64,000 nt of DNA, from NCBI GenBank assembly GCA_024234075.1, contig JACKOV010000003.1, forward strand, positions 124,001 to 188,000, written 5' to 3'. The position numbers and the translations under genes are program-made. The notes under the pieces are model-generated. The model made no database searches, was not told the origin of the DNA, and saw only the letters and a program-made list of their open reading frames with translations. The stretch's first letter is position 1. Each line of letters begins with the position of its first letter. Shown in pieces: positions 61,499 to 64,000 of the stretch. The DNA is from Nevskiaceae bacterium (GTDB lineage: Bacteria; Pseudomonadota; Gammaproteobacteria; Steroidobacterales; Steroidobacteraceae).

Positions 61499-62075
61499 AG
61501 GTCACCTCGGAGGCGAAATCGAAGCTCGTCAGCAGCAGGCGGGCATCACCTGCCAGGGTCGTCGCCGGTGCGACACAGAAGCCACGGGCCACGATGCGCC
61601 AGCTGCGGCGGGCTCCGCCGAGTGCGCCGATGCGTTCCTGGCGCAGCTCGTCGGTGGTGCATTTGTCACTGCCGCGAGTGGCGAACAAGCGTTGCTCGCC
61701 CTCGAATATCACCGTGAGGTTGGTCGGTCGTGCCCGCACGGTTGCGCCTTCCGGCACGTCGTCGATGCCGAACACGAAGCGCAGCCGGCGATCGCTGCCG
61801 CGCGACTCGCTGGTCAGGCTGACGCGCAGGCCGCGGCCATCCGGCCGCCAGCCGCCTTCGCATTGCAGCCTTGCGCCGTCCCAGGCGACGTCGAGGTCGA
61901 GTGCGCCGCGCAGCCGCGCGCGCAAATAGCCGTTGCCGGTCCTGGCCAGGCAGGGGACGTCCTGCAAGGGCGCCAACGGGATTGCCTCCGGCTGCGCGGC
62001 AGGGGCGGGCGCGCCGATCGCGAGGCCGAGTGCGGTAAGGATCGAGGCTGTCGCGGTCGCCACCGGGCTTTTCAC
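61443..62075 (-). CDS. secreted protein of unknown family
   Basis: A 210-residue protein with a leader (TASILTALGLAIGAPAPAA). The mature part appears beta-rich, with VPCLARTGNGYLRARLRGAL, VSLTSESRGSDRRLRFVFG, LTVIFEGEQRLFATRGSDKC and RSWRIVARGFCVAPATT. Several Cys (about 42, 72, 138, 166) could form disulfides. I do not recognise the family. It ends in a proline-rich tail (DPPPGPRPDPLPDLRQ). It overlaps the DUF192 gene by 56 bases in another frame, so the two are probably co-expressed. Confidence 0.68.
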   Translation of the reverse strand: MKSPVATATASILTALGLAIGAPAPAAQPEAIPLAPLQDVPCLARTGNGYLRARLRGALDLDVAWDGARLQCEGGWRPDGRGLRVSLTSESRGSDRRLRFVFGIDDVPEGATVRARPTNLTVIFEGEQRLFATRGSDKCTTDELRQERIGALGGARRSWRIVARGFCVAPATTLAGDARLLLTSFDFASEVTYEDPPPGPRPDPLPDLRQ

Positions 62076-62247
62076 CGGCCGGCACGCTACGCACGCGCAT
62101 CCATGGCGTCAACCGCATGCGCGGCCGGCGGGGTGGTCGAGGCGGCGCGGACCGACACCGCCGAGCTGTCGCTGTTTCTGAAATTTTTGTGCGAACGTGA
62201 TCTATTCGCGGGTGGCGCAGGTTCGTGCTGCTAGACTTCCCGCCCGT

Positions 62248-64000
62248 ATGTTCCCGACCCTGACGCTAGAAGTTTCGCCCCAGATTCCCTCGAAGCTGGG
62301 CCGTTTGGCAGAGCTTGCCAACAACCTTTTCTTCAGCTGGCACCGGCCCACCCGGGCGCTGTTCGAAGAACTGTCACCCTCGCTCTGGGGGCAGGTGCGC
62401 GGCAACCCCAAGCAGTTGCTGCGCTGCCTCGACCAGGAGGCGCTGGATGCCGCAGCCGCCGATGCCGGCTACTGCGCGCGTTATGCCGAGGTGCTCGCGG
62501 CCTTCGACGAATATGTGAAATCGCCGCCGCTCGAGGGCGCGCCGGTAGTCGCGTATTTCTGCGCCGAGTACGGCTTCAACCACGGTTTTCCGATCTATTC
62601 GGGCGGCCTCGGCATCCTCGCAGGGGATCATTGCAAGGCCGCCAGCGACGAGCGGCTGAACTTCACCGGCGTCGGCCTGCTGTACGGCCAGGGCTATTTC
62701 ATCCAGGTGGTCGACAGCGACGGCGTACAGCACGCCGAATACAAGGACCACGATCCGCGTGACCTGCCGGTCGAACCGGTGCGCGACGCCGACGGCCGGT
62801 GGATTTCCGTGCAGGTGCCGATTGCCGGCCGCCAGGTCGTGACGCGCCTGTGGCGCACGGCGGTCGGGCGCATCAGCGTGATCCTGCTCGATACCAACTG
62901 TCCGGAGAACGCGCCGGCCGATCGCGACATCACCCACCGGCTCTACGGTGGCGACGATGCGATGCGTATCCGCCAGGAGATGGTGCTGGGCATCGGCGGT
63001 GTGCGGGCGCTGCGGGCCATCGGCCTGAAGCCCGCGGTCTGGCACATGAACGAAGGTCACGCCGCGTTCCTGGTGCTGGAGCGGTTGCGCGAGGAAATCG
63101 CCGCGGGTCTGGAGCTGGATGTCGCCATCGAAGCGGTTGCCGCGCAGAACGCGTTCACGACCCATACGCCGGTCGCGGCCGGCCACGACGCCTTCCATCA
63201 CGAGCTGCTGCTGGTGCATTTCGGCGACTTCGTCCGCGAACTCGACATGCCGATCGACCGATTCCTGGCGCTCGGTGCGGCGCCCAGCAACCACGGCATG
63301 TTCAACATGACGCGGCTGGCGCTGAACGGCTCGCGCTACGTCAACGGCGTCAGCCGGCTGCACGGCAAGGTGTCGTCGCGGCTCTGTGCCGATCACTGGT
63401 CGGAGGTGCGCCCGGACGACAATCCGGTCGGCTATGTCACCAACGGCGTGCACGTGCCGACCTTCCTGCATCAGAAGTGGTCCGAGTATTTCGACGAGAC
63501 CGTCGGCCCGCAGTGGCGCGAGAAGCTCAGCGATACCGCGACCTGGAAGGTGCTCGACCGCGTCTCCGACCGGGCGTTCTGGTCGTCGGGGCAGGCGGTG
63601 AAGGCTGACATGCTCGGTTGCGTGCGCGAGCGGCTGCGGCGCGAGTACGTTCGCAAGGGGCAGAGCTTGGCGCAGTGGCAGCATGTCGCCAAGAATCTCG
63701 ATCCGGCGCGCCCGGACGTGCTGACGATCGGTTTCGCGCGCCGCTTCGCGACCTACAAGCGTGCCTCGCTGATCATGCGCGATCGTGCGCGGTTGGCGCG
63801 CATCGTCAACAATCCCGACCGTCCGGTCGTGTTCCTGTTCGCCGGCAAGGCGCATCCGGCCGATCAGCCGGGGCAGGAGGTGCTGCGGGAGATCAAGCAG
63901 GTCAGCCTGCAGCCGGAGTTCATCGGCAAGATCGTGTTTCTCGAGGACTACGACATCCAGCTGGCACGCTGGCTGGTCTCGGGCTGTGACATCTGGCTGA
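62248..64000 (+). CDS. glgP: alpha-glucan phosphorylase (3' end outside window)
   Basis: 584 codons of a family 35 glycosyltransferase are seen. The N-terminal DUF3417-like segment LGRLAELANNLFFSWHRPTR marks the archaeal/short alpha-glucan phosphorylase branch. Then VVAYFCAEYGFNHGFPIYSG, GLGILAGDHCKAASDERLNF, WHMNEGHAAFLVLERLREE, NAFTTHTPVAAGHDAFH and VLTIGFARRFATYKRASLI follow. It releases glucose 1-phosphate from glycogen or maltodextrin. The pyridoxal-phosphate Lys lies beyond the window. No other glycogen gene is in the window. Confidence 0.94.
   Translation, partial: MFPTLTLEVSPQIPSKLGRLAELANNLFFSWHRPTRALFEELSPSLWGQVRGNPKQLLRCLDQEALDAAAADAGYCARYAEVLAAFDEYVKSPPLEGAPVVAYFCAEYGFNHGFPIYSGGLGILAGDHCKAASDERLNFTGVGLLYGQGYFIQVVDSDGVQHAEYKDHDPRDLPVEPVRDADGRWISVQVPIAGRQVVTRLWRTAVGRISVILLDTNCPENAPADRDITHRLYGGDDAMRIRQEMVLGIGGVRALRAIGLKPAVWHMNEGHAAFLVLERLREEIAAGLELDVAIEAVAAQNAFTTHTPVAAGHDAFHHELLLVHFGDFVRELDMPIDRFLALGAAPSNHGMFNMTRLALNGSRYVNGVSRLHGKVSSRLCADHWSEVRPDDNPVGYVTNGVHVPTFLHQKWSEYFDETVGPQWREKLSDTATWKVLDRVSDRAFWSSGQAVKADMLGCVRERLRREYVRKGQSLAQWQHVAKNLDPARPDVLTIGFARRFATYKRASLIMRDRARLARIVNNPDRPVVFLFAGKAHPADQPGQEVLREIKQVSLQPEFIGKIVFLEDYDIQLARWLVSGCDIWL

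Overview
The window is one stretch of a high-GC bacterial chromosome. It carries about 43 protein genes, some cut by the window edges, and I saw no rRNA, tRNA or CRISPR array. Gene content points to a gammaproteobacterium of the Xanthomonadales/Steroidobacter/Nevskia type: many TonB-dependent receptors, a yqjD-yqjE-yqjK set, monomeric NADP isocitrate dehydrogenase, the fused DUF3683/GlcD/GlcF-like oxidoreductase, a DOMON-like/NamZ pair and class 1 fructose-bisphosphatase. This placement is an inference from gene content, not a phylogeny.

Layout. 1-2860: a lower-GC accessory block with an AbiEi-like regulator overlapping (GTGA) a large DnaQ-type exonuclease/RecQ-type helicase fusion that runs off the left edge; it is a candidate defence module. 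3210-9107: an SDR with a Tat-like leader and a companion protein, a CPA2 cation/proton antiporter with an exported NAD(P)-binding protein, AlkB and fructose-bisphosphatase. 9229-11263: nickel/cobalt-type transport genes (NiCoT-like, HupE/UreJ, a membrane protein). 11360-19901: the 1300-residue FAD/Fe-S oxidoreductase, DOMON-like plus NamZ, and a hybrid histidine kinase. 19971-27254: a compact propionyl-CoA to succinyl-CoA operon (methylmalonyl-CoA mutase, MeaB, carboxylase beta and alpha, VOC epimerase). 27356-34468: an EF-hand protein, an NlpE-META envelope protein, YqjD/E/K homologues, isocitrate dehydrogenase, carbonic anhydrase and PPK2.

34740-45074 is the most distinctive region. It holds a DUF1838 protein, three paralogous flavin amine oxidases, a LysR regulator, an exported CpcT/CpeT-family protein, a class I cytochrome c and a TonB-dependent receptor. 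The DUF1838 protein and all three oxidases have twin-arginine leaders. Together they look like a periplasmic uptake-and-oxidation pathway for an unknown, probably amine-bearing, substrate with electrons passed to cytochrome c. Its base composition is visibly lower in GC than the flanks.

45266-62075: an SDR, an exported M3 oligopeptidase, a VOC-cyclase fusion with unusual purine-site residues, a DUF374 acyltransferase next to a class I HMG-CoA reductase, two large TonB receptors flanking an exported retropepsin-like protein, an OmpA protein with two peptidoglycan-binding domains, a DUF192 protein and an unknown secreted protein. From 62248 an alpha-glucan phosphorylase runs off the right edge.
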